NCBI GenBank assembly: GCA_051893555.1
Contig: JBJFHL010000062.1
Span: 46,187 to 110,186, forward strand
Direction of reading: 5' to 3'
DNA: 64,000 bases
DNA from: RGIG7179 sp051893555
GTDB lineage: Bacteria; Bacillota; Clostridia; Peptostreptococcales; Anaerovoracaceae
The notes beneath the pieces were generated by a model. It saw only the letters and a program-made list of their open reading frames with translations, ran no database searches and had not been told where the DNA came from. Of the stretch, positions 50,134 to 58,840 are shown in pieces (position 1 is the first letter of the stretch; each line of letters begins with the position of its first letter). A program made the translations under genes and the position numbers.

Positions 50134-50162
50134 TTGACAAATTCGGTCACCAAGTGTATAAT
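50134..50162 (+). promoter_or_regulatory. rpmF promoter, perfect consensus
   Basis: TTGACA (50134-50139), 17-bp spacer, TATAAT (50157-50162). A fully consensus sigma-A promoter, fitting a ribosomal protein gene. Confidence 0.9.
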
Positions 50163-50236
50163 GAAGTGGTTGACGGTGTTGACATATTTTGTATGCAATG
50201 ATATACAGAAAATGACGCACAAGGAGGTGTTAAAAT

Positions 50237-50416
50237 ATGGCAGTACCTAAGAGAAAAACTTCTAAGGCTAGAAGAGACAAGAGAAGATCCGCTAACATGA
50301 AGATGACCGCACCGGGCTTATCCATTTGCCCACAGTGTCACGAACCGAAACTTCCGCACAGAGTTTGCCCGAACTGCAACTACTATGACGGTAAGGAAGT
50401 AGTGGCTGAAGCTTAA
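50237..50416 (+). CDS. rpmF: 50S ribosomal protein L32
   Basis: 59 residues: MAVPKRKTSKARRDKRRS at the start, then a zinc ribbon CPQCHEPKLPHRVCPNCNYY (two CX2C pairs) and a short KEVVAEA tail. Ribosome binding site aaggaggtg (50221-50229). All four cysteines are present (zinc form). The usual upstream DUF177/yceD gene is absent; rpmF has its own consensus promoter and a terminator. Confidence 0.98.
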   Translation: MAVPKRKTSKARRDKRRSANMKMTAPGLSICPQCHEPKLPHRVCPNCNYYDGKEVVAEA

Positions 50417-50448
50417 TTTTCAGAAATAAATTAGTTGATCAACTTTTG

Positions 50449-50479
50449 AACGGCAGAATGTACAGTCTGCCGTTCTTTG
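50449..50479 (+). terminator. Intrinsic terminator after rpmF
   Basis: Stem AACGGCAGA / TCTGCCGTT with an 8-nt loop, followed by ctttgtcgttttt. It lies between convergent rpmF and dapA. Confidence 0.85.
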
Positions 50480-50517
50480 TCGTTTTTGAACCTCAATCTG
50501 TCAGGCGTTTTTCGCTG

Positions 50518-51399
50518 TTATTCCACCAGCCCGCACTTTTTCAGGGTATCATAGAGGAGATACTGGGTCTTATTGGTCGGCGGGCAGAGCGGAAGCCGGT
50601 ATTCCATTTCGCATAGTCCCATCATGCTCAGAGCTGCTTTCAGAGGAACCGGATTGACCTCCGTGAAAATTGCGTCGATCAGCGGTTTCATCGCAATCTG
50701 TTCCGCAGCAGCGCCGGCAGTATCTCCTGACAACCAGTTGTGGATCATAGAAGAAAACCGTCCTGGTATCAGGTTAGATACCGTGGATATACAGCCTGCT
50801 CCGCCCAGAGACAGGAACGGTACGGCTAAGTCGTCGTTTCCGGCATAGATCTGAAAATCATCGCTGACGTACTGTGCCATGGCGCAGACCTGACTCATGT
50901 TTCCACTGGCTTCCTTGATCCCGGCGATACCCGGGTGCCGACTCAGGACTTCCACTGCCGATGGAGAAATATTGACACCGGTTCTGGAAGGGACAGAATA
51001 AAGAATCATGGGAATGCTTACACTGTCTGCAATTTTCTCGTAATGGGCGATCATGCCGCTTTCCGTACATTTATTGTAATATGGAGTGACCACCAGAATA
51101 CCGTCGGCTCCGGCAGCTTCGATCTCTCGGGACAGATCCAGCGTAAAGCGAGTGTTGTTGCTTCCGGTACCGGCCAGTACCGGCACTCTGCCTTTGACCA
51201 GATCTGTCACAAACCGGGTCAGCTGAACTCGTTCTTTTCCGGATAAAGTCGATGCTTCTCCTGTGGTTCCACAGACCACCAGTGCGTCCACACCTTCTTT
51301 GATCTGCCATTCTACCAGCTTTCCCAGTGTCACGTAGTCAATTTTTCCGCCCCGGAAGGGAGTCACCAGTGCGGTTGCTGTACCAGTAAAAATAGCCAT
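50518..51399 (-). CDS. dapA: 4-hydroxy-tetrahydrodipicolinate synthase
   Basis: 293 residues from the ATG at 51399 (aaggtggtga upstream). First committed enzyme of lysine/diaminopimelate and dipicolinate synthesis; class I aldolase. GTTGEASTL (about 44-52) binds pyruvate, Tyr in MILYSVPSRTGVNI (about 135), Schiff-base Lys in GIKEASGN (about 160-167) and IYAGNDDLAVPFLSLGG (about 183). It is divergent from asd, which makes its substrate; the pair forms a natural metabolic module. Confidence 0.97.
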   Translation of the reverse strand: MAIFTGTATALVTPFRGGKIDYVTLGKLVEWQIKEGVDALVVCGTTGEASTLSGKERVQLTRFVTDLVKGRVPVLAGTGSNNTRFTLDLSREIEAAGADGILVVTPYYNKCTESGMIAHYEKIADSVSIPMILYSVPSRTGVNISPSAVEVLSRHPGIAGIKEASGNMSQVCAMAQYVSDDFQIYAGNDDLAVPFLSLGGAGCISTVSNLIPGRFSSMIHNWLSGDTAGAAAEQIAMKPLIDAIFTEVNPVPLKAALSMMGLCEMEYRLPLCPPTNKTQYLLYDTLKKCGLVE

Positions 51400-51445
51400 C
51401 GTTTCACCACCTTTCAAATTATTATATTCCGATGAATGGATTTTG

Positions 51446-51474
51446 TTGAAAAACCAATGGAAAAGTGGTACAAT
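51446..51474 (+). promoter_or_regulatory. asd promoter
   Basis: -35 TTGAAA (51446-51451), 17-bp spacer, -10 TACAAT (51469-51474), followed 49 bp later by the asd ATG. The 123-bp dapA-asd spacer presumably holds the dapA promoter as well (TATAAT on the minus strand at 51426-51421). Confidence 0.65.
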
Positions 51475-51522
51475 AAATTGTTAAAGATACGAAGAATAAG
51501 AACGAGAGGAGCTTGAAAAGAG

Positions 51523-52614
51523 ATGTCAGAGAAATTAAGAGTAGGAATTCTGGGCGGAACCGGTATGGTCGGTCAGAGATTCATTTCATTGCTTGCGGAT
51601 CACCCATGGTTTGAGGTCGTGACCATTGCGGCCAGTGCCAGAAGCGAAGGGCAGACCTATGAGGAAGCGGTTGCAGGCAGATGGAAAATGGATACACCGA
51701 TTCCGGAAGCGGTAAAAGGCATCCGTGTTATGAATGTCAACGATGTGGAGAAGGTTGCCGCAACCGTTGACTTCGTTTTCAGCGCCGTAGATATGACAAA
51801 AGAAGAAATCAAAGCCATCGAAGAAGCTTATGCGAAGACGGAGACTCCGGTGGTATCCAATAACAGTGCACATCGCTGGACACCGGATGTACCGATGGTG
51901 ATTCCTGAAATCAATCCGGAGCATTTCCAGGTCATCGAAGCACAGAAGAAGCGTCTGGGCACTACCCGTGGCTTTATCGCTGTAAAGCCGAACTGTTCCA
52001 TCCAGAGCTATGTGCCTGCACTGAACGCCTGGAAGGAATTCGAACCGTATGAGTGCGTAATCACTACATATCAGGCGATTTCCGGCGCAGGAAAGGACTT
52101 CAAGGCATGGCCGGAGATGGTGGAGAATATCATCCCGTACATCGGCGGCGAGGAAGAAAAGAGTGAACAGGAACCGCTGCGGATCTGGGGTCATGTGGAT
52201 GAAGAAGCCGGTGTGATTGTGAAGGCGGAAGAGCCGGTGATCACCTGCCAGTGCCTCCGTGTGCCGGTACTGAACGGCCATACTGCAGCCGCTTTCGTAA
52301 AGTTCAGAAAGAAACCGACGAAGGAGCAGCTGATCGAAAAGCTGGAAAGCTACAGAGGCTTCCCTCAGGAAGAAAAGCTTCCGATGGCACCGGAACAGTT
52401 CATTAAGTACTTTGAAGAAGACAACCGTCCGCAGGTAAAGGCTGACGTGGACAGAGACAAGGGCATGGGCATTTCCATCGGCCGTCTCAGAGAAGATACC
52501 GTATATGATTATAAATTTGTCGGACTTTCACATAATACCATCAGAGGGGCTGCCGGCGGCGCCATTCTCTGTGCGGAAACCCTGAAAGCAAAAGGGTATA
52601 TTACAAAGAAATAA
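51523..52614 (+). CDS. asd: Aspartate-semialdehyde dehydrogenase
   Basis: 363 residues. Reduces aspartyl phosphate to the semialdehyde for lysine, threonine and methionine synthesis. NADP-binding GILGGTGMVGQRFISLL at the N-terminus, active-site Cys in KPNCSIQSYVPALN (about 156-169), catalytic His in RVPVLNGHTAA (about 245-255), and the C-terminal LSHNTIRGAAGGAI. Sequence style (MVGQRF, PNCSIQ) is that of the archaeal/fungal-type subfamily common in Clostridia. ATG after gaggagcttgaaaag. Confidence 0.97.
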   Translation: MSEKLRVGILGGTGMVGQRFISLLADHPWFEVVTIAASARSEGQTYEEAVAGRWKMDTPIPEAVKGIRVMNVNDVEKVAATVDFVFSAVDMTKEEIKAIEEAYAKTETPVVSNNSAHRWTPDVPMVIPEINPEHFQVIEAQKKRLGTTRGFIAVKPNCSIQSYVPALNAWKEFEPYECVITTYQAISGAGKDFKAWPEMVENIIPYIGGEEEKSEQEPLRIWGHVDEEAGVIVKAEEPVITCQCLRVPVLNGHTAAAFVKFRKKPTKEQLIEKLESYRGFPQEEKLPMAPEQFIKYFEEDNRPQVKADVDRDKGMGISIGRLREDTVYDYKFVGLSHNTIRGAAGGAILCAETLKAKGYITKK

Positions 52615-52619
52615 CAGGA

Positions 52620-52663
52620 AGGCGGCAGACGGAGTCCTATGCAGGGCTTCCTTCCTGCCGCCT
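52620..52663 (+). other. Long-loop hairpin between asd and uppP
   Basis: Nine-base-pair stem AGGCGGCAG (52620-52628) / CTGCCGCCT (52655-52663) with a 26-nt loop that contains a smaller inverted repeat (ggag-tcc, ggaag/cttcc). No T tract follows. It may be an mRNA-processing or attenuation structure, or a leader hairpin for uppP. Confidence 0.4.
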
Positions 52664-52693
52664 GCCATTCTGTGCGTAGAAAGGAAAGAGATT

Positions 52694-53551
52694 ATGACAT
52701 ATTTCGAAGCGGTCATTCTGGGCCTGGTACAGGGCCTGGCGGAATTTCTGCCTATCAGCAGTTCCGGACATCTGGCACTGCTGCAGCAGTTTTTCGGTAT
52801 TGATGAAACCAAAGTACTGTTGTTTGCGGTCATGCTTCATGTGGGAACACTGATTTCTGTGTTCATCGTGTACTGGAAAGATATCTGGGAGCTGATTGTG
52901 GAACTCTGCCTGACCATAAAAGATCTGTGCACCGGAAAGGGCCTTCGACTTGACGAACGTCCCGTGAGAAAGCTTGGCGTCCTGATTATCATTGCGACCA
53001 TTCCGACAGGAATCATTGGTGTGCTGGGAGGAGACTTCTTCGATTCTCTGTACACTTCCATCATTCCCATTGGTGTGGGTCTGATTATCACAGGTTTTCT
53101 GCTTGTCATGGCAGAACGGATGGGAAGCTCCAGCAGGGGGCTGGAGAAGATGAATTTCCGCAACGCATTTTTCATCGGACTGGTGCAGGGTATCGCCATC
53201 TGTCCGGGGATTTCCCGGTCCGGTTCCACACTGTTCGGCAGTCTGATCTGCAATCTGGATCGGAAATTTGCAGTGAAGTTTGTATTTCTGATTTCTATTC
53301 CGTCCATCCTGGGTTCTGCAGTGATGGAACTGCCGGATGCCATTGAAGCAGGTGTGACTGCAGCAGAAGCAGGCCCTGTCATTGTGGGCATGCTGGTAGC
53401 AGCGGTATCCGGTCTCGTGGCGATCAAAACCATGATTAAAATTGTTTCAGATAAAAAATTAAGCTATTTCTCCTATTATGTATGGGTTGTAGGTGCCTTC
53501 GTAGTACTGCTGGGCATTTTCGGACCTATGCTCGGGATTGCAGGTATGTAA
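52694..53551 (+). CDS. uppP: Undecaprenyl-diphosphatase
   Basis: 285 residues, about eight membrane helices. Dephosphorylates undecaprenyl diphosphate for reuse in peptidoglycan synthesis; overexpression confers bacitracin resistance elsewhere (BacA). Catalytic regions GLAEFLPISSSGHLALLQ (about 14-31, Glu-X3-Pro-hydroxy cluster) and PGISRSGSTLFGSL (about 169-182). Start ATG behind aaaggaaagagatt. Length is normal. Confidence 0.96.
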   Translation: MTYFEAVILGLVQGLAEFLPISSSGHLALLQQFFGIDETKVLLFAVMLHVGTLISVFIVYWKDIWELIVELCLTIKDLCTGKGLRLDERPVRKLGVLIIIATIPTGIIGVLGGDFFDSLYTSIIPIGVGLIITGFLLVMAERMGSSSRGLEKMNFRNAFFIGLVQGIAICPGISRSGSTLFGSLICNLDRKFAVKFVFLISIPSILGSAVMELPDAIEAGVTAAEAGPVIVGMLVAAVSGLVAIKTMIKIVSDKKLSYFSYYVWVVGAFVVLLGIFGPMLGIAGM

Positions 53552-53567
53552 CCGGAGGATATGATTC

Positions 53568-56435
53568 ATGGCGGAAGCGAAAAGAAAACCGGGCAGACCG
53601 CCCGGATCCAAAAATAAGAATACTGCGTCCGGAACGAAAAGCAGCGGCGGTTCCGGCGGCCGGGGCAATAAAAACGGAGAGTCCAAAGCAAAGGCACGCG
53701 TGCAGGAAATTCAGGCTGAGCGCAAGGCTGACAAACGGGTCATGGATGAGATCTGGGCCATTATTGCCATCGCCATCGGTGTATTTCTGATCGTAGCCAC
53801 CTTCACGGAAGGGGCCGGCCAGTTCGGCGAAATGATCGGAAACGGATTGAAGGGAATTCTGGGCTTCATTGCCTATATTTTCCCATTCTATATCATTCTG
53901 TACGGGGTACTGCTTTTCGCGAAAAAGACCGTACATATTTCACTGAAGTCCGGCGCGCTGATTTTCATCATTCTGCTGATGATGACTATCATGAATTCTG
54001 TCCGTTTCATTGATGTGAAGGCAATCGAACTGACATGGCAGGCCATGAAGGCATTCTATACCACCGGGGTACATCTGACCAGCGGTGGCTTCATCGGTAT
54101 GATTTCGGCATCTTTCCTGATCAAATGGCTCGGAGTAGTAGGATGCTGGATTTTCGCTGTGGTCGTCACATCGATTGCGCTGCTTCTTCTGATCAATACA
54201 CCGGTTTCCCGGCTTATCACCAAAATCGGCGATAAAATGGAAGAACGCCGCCTGCTGAAGGAGCATGCCCATCTGGACTACATGAGCGAGGATGAACAGG
54301 GCATTCAGGTTGCCATGGAAGAACTGGCACCGAAGAAACTCCCGTCCAAACGGCAGAAAAAAGTGCTGAACAGCAGTGTTCTGGAAGATAAGGAGGATAT
54401 TTCTTCTCAAAATCCATCCGCCCGGCCTGTTTCTGCGGATGCAGGGATTACGGATGATGCCGGTGCAGGGATTGTTTCCCAGCCTGAGATTATCATTTCC
54501 GGCAATATTCAGGAGGATGAATCTCCTACAGAAGCGCCGGAGATTCCGAAGCGGGAGTATATCCCGCCAAGCCAGGTGGAGCCTCTGAATCAGGAAAAAA
54601 AGAACAGCATACTGAAATATATGAGCGATGACAGCCTGTTCGGCAGGAAGCCGTCCAATTCGATGGGGCTTGAGAGCAAGACGGATGCTGCAGCAGGATT
54701 TGGTCTGGATGGGCTGCCGACAGGCAGCGGCTCTTCCGGTACAACAGGCCTTACCGGTATCGAACCACAGGAGGAAATCAGCCCGGTATCCGGCAGTAAC
54801 CGGTTTATCAACCGCAACGGACAGAAGATCGATCCAGGTGCACCGGCATCTGCAGCATCTGCCGCGTCTGCATCCTCTGTATCTGCAGAGTGCGGCGGAA
54901 CGCCGGCGGCAGAACTGCAGCCGAAGCTGACCAATAAAGAAGCGCGGGAGGCGATGCTGACCACAGAGGAACTGGATCAGGCGGCCAAACCCGTGAAGGT
55001 ATACCATAAGCCACCGCTTGATCTGCTGACACGGTCTGCCGGAGGTGCGAAAACCAACAGCAAACTGCTGCAGGCCAAGGCCATGAAGCTGGAAGAGACC
55101 CTGAAGAATTTCCACGTGGATGCCAGAGTCGTACAGGTAACCCAGGGGCCTACTGTGACAAGATATGAAATTCAGCCGGCAGTGGGCGTGAAGGTCAGCA
55201 GTATTGTAAGGCTTGCGGACGATATTGCGCTGAACCTGGAAGCCAGAAGCATTCGAATCGAAGCCCCGATTCCGGGGAAGGCAGCGGTTGGCATAGAAGT
55301 GGAAAACGATGCGGTTTCCATGGTCAAACTGCGGGATATCATTGACTCGAAACCATTTCAGAGTGCGAAATCCAAGATTACCTTCGCAGTGGGCAAGGAT
55401 ATCAGCGGAAATGCCATCGTGGCGGATCTGAAATCCATGCCCCATCTGCTGATTGCCGGATCTACCGGTTCTGGAAAATCGGTCTGCATCAACAGCATCA
55501 TTCTGAGTCTGCTGTATAAGGCAACACCAGATGAAGTGAAGCTGATTCTGGTGGATCCGAAGGTGGTGGAACTGGGGAACTATAATGGAATTCCGCACCT
55601 GCTGATTCCGGTAGTTACCGACCCGTCCAAAGCGGCGGCTGCCTTAAACTGGGCCGTAGCAGAAATGACAGACCGGTATAAAAAATTCGCGGAAGCCGGC
55701 GTAAGAGATCTGGAATCCTATAATGAATCTGCCCGTGCCGACGGAGAAGAGGATAAGGTCATGCCGCAGGTTGTGATCATCATCGATGAGCTGGCGGATT
55801 TGATGATGGCAGCACCATCACAGATCGAAGAATCCATCTGTCGCCTGGCCCAGATGGCCAGAGCAGCAGGTATGCACCTGATCGTGGCAACCCAGAGGCC
55901 GTCGGTGGATGTCATTACCGGCGTAATCAAGGCGAACATTCCGTCCCGGATTGCATTTGCCGTTTCTTCCCAGGTGGACTCCAGGACCATTCTGGATATG
56001 CAGGGGGCAGAAAAGCTGGTAGGAAAGGGCGATATGCTCTTTAATCCGATGGGTATGGGCAAGCCGATTCGCGTACAGGGCACCTTTGTTTCCGACAGTG
56101 AAGTGCACGATGTAATTCAGTTTGTAAAGAGTCAGGTAGAGGATTCTGCCAGTTCCTATAACGAAGAGATTCTGACCAGAATTGAAAGAACCGGGTCTTC
56201 TTCTCAGGCGGAAGAAACGGATGATCTGCTGCCGGAAGCCATCGATCTGGTGGTGCGCAGCGGACAGGCTTCGGTTTCCATGCTGCAGCGGCGTTTCCGC
56301 ATCGGGTATAACCGTGCGGCCAGAATCGTGGATATGATGGAAGCGAGGGGCATTATCGGTCCGCAGGACGGCAGCCGTCCGCGGCAGGTTCTGATGACGG
56401 AAGAAGAACTGGAACAGATGGAAGGAGAAATCTAA
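53568..56435 (+). CDS. ftsK: DNA translocase FtsK/SpoIIIE
   Basis: 955 residues. Pumps chromosomal DNA through the septum (division or spore). Low-complexity basic N-terminus (KRKPGRPPGSKNKN), four to five membrane helices (about 60-225), a long Ser/Ala/Pro-rich linker (about 270-480) containing an ASAASAASASSVSAE run, then the motor: Walker A AGSTGSGKSVCIN (about 633-645), Walker B IIIDELADLMM (about 733-743), and the C-terminal gamma winged helix (about 890-950, RFRIGYNRAARIVDMME). SpoIIIE and FtsK cannot be separated on sequence alone. Starts 16 bp after uppP; rimO follows at 8 bp. Confidence 0.97.
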   Translation: MAEAKRKPGRPPGSKNKNTASGTKSSGGSGGRGNKNGESKAKARVQEIQAERKADKRVMDEIWAIIAIAIGVFLIVATFTEGAGQFGEMIGNGLKGILGFIAYIFPFYIILYGVLLFAKKTVHISLKSGALIFIILLMMTIMNSVRFIDVKAIELTWQAMKAFYTTGVHLTSGGFIGMISASFLIKWLGVVGCWIFAVVVTSIALLLLINTPVSRLITKIGDKMEERRLLKEHAHLDYMSEDEQGIQVAMEELAPKKLPSKRQKKVLNSSVLEDKEDISSQNPSARPVSADAGITDDAGAGIVSQPEIIISGNIQEDESPTEAPEIPKREYIPPSQVEPLNQEKKNSILKYMSDDSLFGRKPSNSMGLESKTDAAAGFGLDGLPTGSGSSGTTGLTGIEPQEEISPVSGSNRFINRNGQKIDPGAPASAASAASASSVSAECGGTPAAELQPKLTNKEAREAMLTTEELDQAAKPVKVYHKPPLDLLTRSAGGAKTNSKLLQAKAMKLEETLKNFHVDARVVQVTQGPTVTRYEIQPAVGVKVSSIVRLADDIALNLEARSIRIEAPIPGKAAVGIEVENDAVSMVKLRDIIDSKPFQSAKSKITFAVGKDISGNAIVADLKSMPHLLIAGSTGSGKSVCINSIILSLLYKATPDEVKLILVDPKVVELGNYNGIPHLLIPVVTDPSKAAAALNWAVAEMTDRYKKFAEAGVRDLESYNESARADGEEDKVMPQVVIIIDELADLMMAAPSQIEESICRLAQMARAAGMHLIVATQRPSVDVITGVIKANIPSRIAFAVSSQVDSRTILDMQGAEKLVGKGDMLFNPMGMGKPIRVQGTFVSDSEVHDVIQFVKSQVEDSASSYNEEILTRIERTGSSSQAEETDDLLPEAIDLVVRSGQASVSMLQRRFRIGYNRAARIVDMMEARGIIGPQDGSRPRQVLMTEEELEQMEGEI

Positions 56436-56443
56436 GAGGATAT

Positions 56444-57760
56444 ATGAGGGTATATTTTGAGACACTGGGCTGTCCGAAAAACTTCAATGACACCCAGGTT
56501 GCCAAAGGCATTCTGGAAGAGGCAGCCATTGAAATTGCAGATGGTCCGGAAGATTCCGATGTGATCATCGTCAATACTTGCGGGTTTATCAATGATGCAA
56601 AGACAGAGTCCATTGGACGTATCTTTGACATGTGTGAATATAAAGAGGGTGGACGAAAGCTGGTGGTTTCCGGCTGTCTGGCCCAACGGTACAGCGAGGA
56701 ACTGTATGAGGAAATGCCGGAGGTAGACTGTTTCATCGGCGTAAATGAGTATGAAAAGCTTCCCGAGATCCTTCGGCAGCTGACAGAGGACGGCATGCGG
56801 GAAAAAGTCGTGACGACGGATTTTGAGAAGTGTCTGCCGTTTCAGATCCGAAAACTGGAGGAAAACCCGTATACGGCGACGCTGAAAATCGCCGAGGGAT
56901 GTGACAACCGGTGCGCATATTGCGTCATCCCGTCCATCCGCGGAGGATTCCGCAGCAAAAAGAAGGAAGATGTTCTGGCAGAGGCAGAAATGCTGGCAGC
57001 TGCCGGATGCAAGGAACTGATCCTCATCGCGCAGGATGTAACCAACTACGGTATGGACTTATATGGCAGACGCTGTCTGCCGGAGCTGCTGGAAGCACTG
57101 TGTGAGGTGGATGGAATCCACTGGATCCGGCTGATGTACTGCTATGAAGACCGCATTTCCGACGAGCTGATTGAGGTTATGGCAAGGGAAGCCAAGGTCT
57201 GCCATTACATTGATATTCCAATTCAGCACTGCAGTGACGCGGTATTAACCGCCATGAAACGCAGGTCGACAGAAAAAAGTATTCGGTCAACCATAGAACG
57301 TTTGCGTCAGGCAATTCCGGATATTCACATCCGGACAACGTTCATCGTAGGATTCCCGGGAGAAACAGAGGAGGACTACGAAAAACTCTGTGATTTCGTG
57401 GATGAGGTGCAGTTTGACCGCCTGGGTGTCTTCGCATATTCCCAGGAAGAGAACACCGTCGCCGGTGAAATGGCAGATCAGATCGAGGAAGACGTGAAGG
57501 CGGAGCGGGTGGACGGCATCATGCGTCGTCAGATTGAAATCTCGCTGGAATCCAACCGCCGTAAAATCGGGCAGGTGCTGGAAGTCCTGGTGGAAGGCCG
57601 GGATGAGGACGGAAGCTACTATGGCAGAACCGAGTATGATGCACCGGAAATCGATGACAGCGTGCTGTTTACATCCGAGCGAGATCTTTCTGCCGGTGAA
57701 TTTGTCCGTGTCCGCATCGACGATGCGTTTGATTATGATCTTGTAGGAGTGGAGGTTTGA
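56444..57760 (+). CDS. rimO: Ribosomal protein S12 methylthiotransferase RimO
   Basis: 438 residues. Radical-SAM enzyme methylthiolating Asp88 of ribosomal protein S12. N-terminal UPF0004 domain with three Cys for one [4Fe-4S] (LGCPKNFNDTQV, VNTCGFINDAK, SGCLAQRYSEEL), radical-SAM motif CDNRCAYCVIP (CX3CX2C, about 153-159), and a C-terminal TRAM domain (about 370-438). The LGCPKN start and GRPEYDAPEIDD-like TRAM tail separate RimO from MiaB. It occupies its canonical ftsK-rimO-pgsA place. Confidence 0.96.
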   Translation: MRVYFETLGCPKNFNDTQVAKGILEEAAIEIADGPEDSDVIIVNTCGFINDAKTESIGRIFDMCEYKEGGRKLVVSGCLAQRYSEELYEEMPEVDCFIGVNEYEKLPEILRQLTEDGMREKVVTTDFEKCLPFQIRKLEENPYTATLKIAEGCDNRCAYCVIPSIRGGFRSKKKEDVLAEAEMLAAAGCKELILIAQDVTNYGMDLYGRRCLPELLEALCEVDGIHWIRLMYCYEDRISDELIEVMAREAKVCHYIDIPIQHCSDAVLTAMKRRSTEKSIRSTIERLRQAIPDIHIRTTFIVGFPGETEEDYEKLCDFVDEVQFDRLGVFAYSQEENTVAGEMADQIEEDVKAERVDGIMRRQIEISLESNRRKIGQVLEVLVEGRDEDGSYYGRTEYDAPEIDDSVLFTSERDLSAGEFVRVRIDDAFDYDLVGVEV

Positions 57761-57764
57761 GATT

Positions 57765-58295
57765 ATGAATTTACCAAATAAACTGACCATCGGCAGAATG
57801 ATTGCCGTACCGTTTTTTATCGCGGCATACATGACAGGGCATTTTTTCATTGCCTTCGTGCTGTTTGTGGCAGCATCTCTGACGGATATGCTGGACGGCA
57901 AAATCGCCAGAAAGTATAATCTGGTGACGAATTTCGGAAAGATCATGGATCCGCTGGCAGATAAAATTCTGGTGTATTCCGCTTTTTGTCTGATGGTTCC
58001 GGATCCGGTTCCCGGCTGGATGCTGATCATCATTCTGGCCCGTGAATTCGTTGTTTCCGGCATGCGTACTGTTGCAGCGTCGGAAGGCATTGTGATTGCT
58101 GCCGGCATGAGCGGAAAGATCAAGACCGTGCTGCAGATGATCGCAGTACCGCTGTTGATTCTGGCTCCGGCGTTCCCGCAGGTTGCTGCAATTTCCCTGC
58201 TGGCACAGATTTTCCTGTGGGCATCCCTGGTGATGACCGTATATTCCGGCTGTGAATATGTGATCAAGAATAAGCAGGTTTTTTCAACGAAATAG
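57765..58295 (+). CDS. pgsA: CDP-diacylglycerol-glycerol-3-phosphate 3-phosphatidyltransferase
   Basis: 176 residues, about five membrane helices. First committed step of phosphatidylglycerol synthesis. CDP-alcohol phosphotransferase motif DMLDGKIARKYNLVTNFGKIMDPLADK contains DGX2ARX8GX3DX3D. Begins NLPNKLTIGRM, typical PgsA. SD ggaggt 10 bp upstream, 4 bp after rimO. In most Firmicutes cinA and recA follow; here cinA is 5.4 kb away. Confidence 0.95.
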   Translation: MNLPNKLTIGRMIAVPFFIAAYMTGHFFIAFVLFVAASLTDMLDGKIARKYNLVTNFGKIMDPLADKILVYSAFCLMVPDPVPGWMLIIILAREFVVSGMRTVAASEGIVIAAGMSGKIKTVLQMIAVPLLILAPAFPQVAAISLLAQIFLWASLVMTVYSGCEYVIKNKQVFSTK

Positions 58296-58315
58296 CGAAG
58301 TACATGACATGACAT

Positions 58316-58361
58316 GAGGCTGTGGCTGCATCTGAATCGGTGAGGGCTGCAGCCTTTTTTC
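58316..58361 (+). terminator. Intrinsic terminator after pgsA
   Basis: Arms AGGCTG...GGCTGC / GCAGCC...AGCCT around 58317-58355, followed by tttttt (58355-58360). A long loop makes the stem imperfect. Confidence 0.65.
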
Positions 58362-58374
58362 ACTGCGGTGCTCC

Positions 58375-58435
58375 GGAATTCCGGCGCTCCAGGGCTCCCG
58401 CACTCGAGAATTCCAGCGCTCTGGAATTCCGGCGC
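58375..58435. repeat. Three copies of a GAATTCCRGCGC palindromic element
   Basis: GGAATTCCGGCGC at 58375-58387 and 58423-58435, with GAATTCCAGCGCT at 58408-58420. Each core (GGAATTCC, GCGC) is palindromic and the copies can pair with one another. GC-rich compared with its surroundings; found between the pgsA terminator and the 60-bp repeats. The stretch 58436-58571 shows no gene or clear signal. Confidence 0.6.
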
Positions 58436-58571
58436 GAACCGGATCGATTTTTGCGATGGCGGGTATTGAAATGGGCGTTGGAGCCAGTATGCAATATTTT
58501 CTGTCATTTTATTCACGATTATGCACTGCTTTTCGTTAAATCAGGGTCTGATCCCGATTCGTGAATCTTTG

Positions 58572-58631
58572 TGTTTTCCAAAAATGGCGAATCGTTTTCT
58601 TTTGGAAAACATTTTGGGTAATTTGGAAAAC
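58572..58631 (+). repeat. 60-bp direct repeat, copy 1
   Basis: Begins TGTTTTCCAAAA, later TTTTGGAAAACA (a perfect 12-bp inverted repeat with a 16-nt spacer), and ends with a third box TTTGGAAAAC. Differs from copy 2 at only three positions, all transitions. Each copy therefore holds three instances of GTTTTCCAAA or its complement. Confidence 0.95.
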
Positions 58632-58755
58632 AGTTGGAGGAGATGAGCTTGCCAGAATTTGATTTTTGATTCGTCGGTGGCCTATTTTTACTCCAATGGC
58701 AATAATTGGGAAAAATCATAAACATACAGAGTGTATTCTGATGCATAATTGCGAT

Positions 58756-58815
58756 TGTTTTCCAAAAACGGCGAATTGTTTTCTTTTGGAAAACATTTTG
58801 GGCAATTTGGAAAAC
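58756..58815 (+). repeat. 60-bp direct repeat, copy 2
   Basis: Same structure as copy 1, offset by 184 bp in direct orientation. It ends 25 bp before the start of an acetyltransferase gene. The 124 bp between copies (58632-58755) has no credible gene; minus-strand frames through both copies translate to similar peptides only because the DNA repeats. The ggaaggaaacgaaagg directly after it serves as the acetyltransferase SD region. Confidence 0.95.
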
Positions 58816-58840
58816 GGAAGGAAACGAAAGGCAGATAAAA

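Noticed and set aside
53940..55598. 552-codon open frame on the minus strand inside ftsK
   Set aside because: Antisense to a clearly conserved gene, no SD, His/Arg/Gln-rich composition typical of the shadow of biased codons.
58572..58815. CRISPR array
   Set aside because: Only two repeats, 60 bp long with a 124-bp spacer and internal palindromes; no cas genes.
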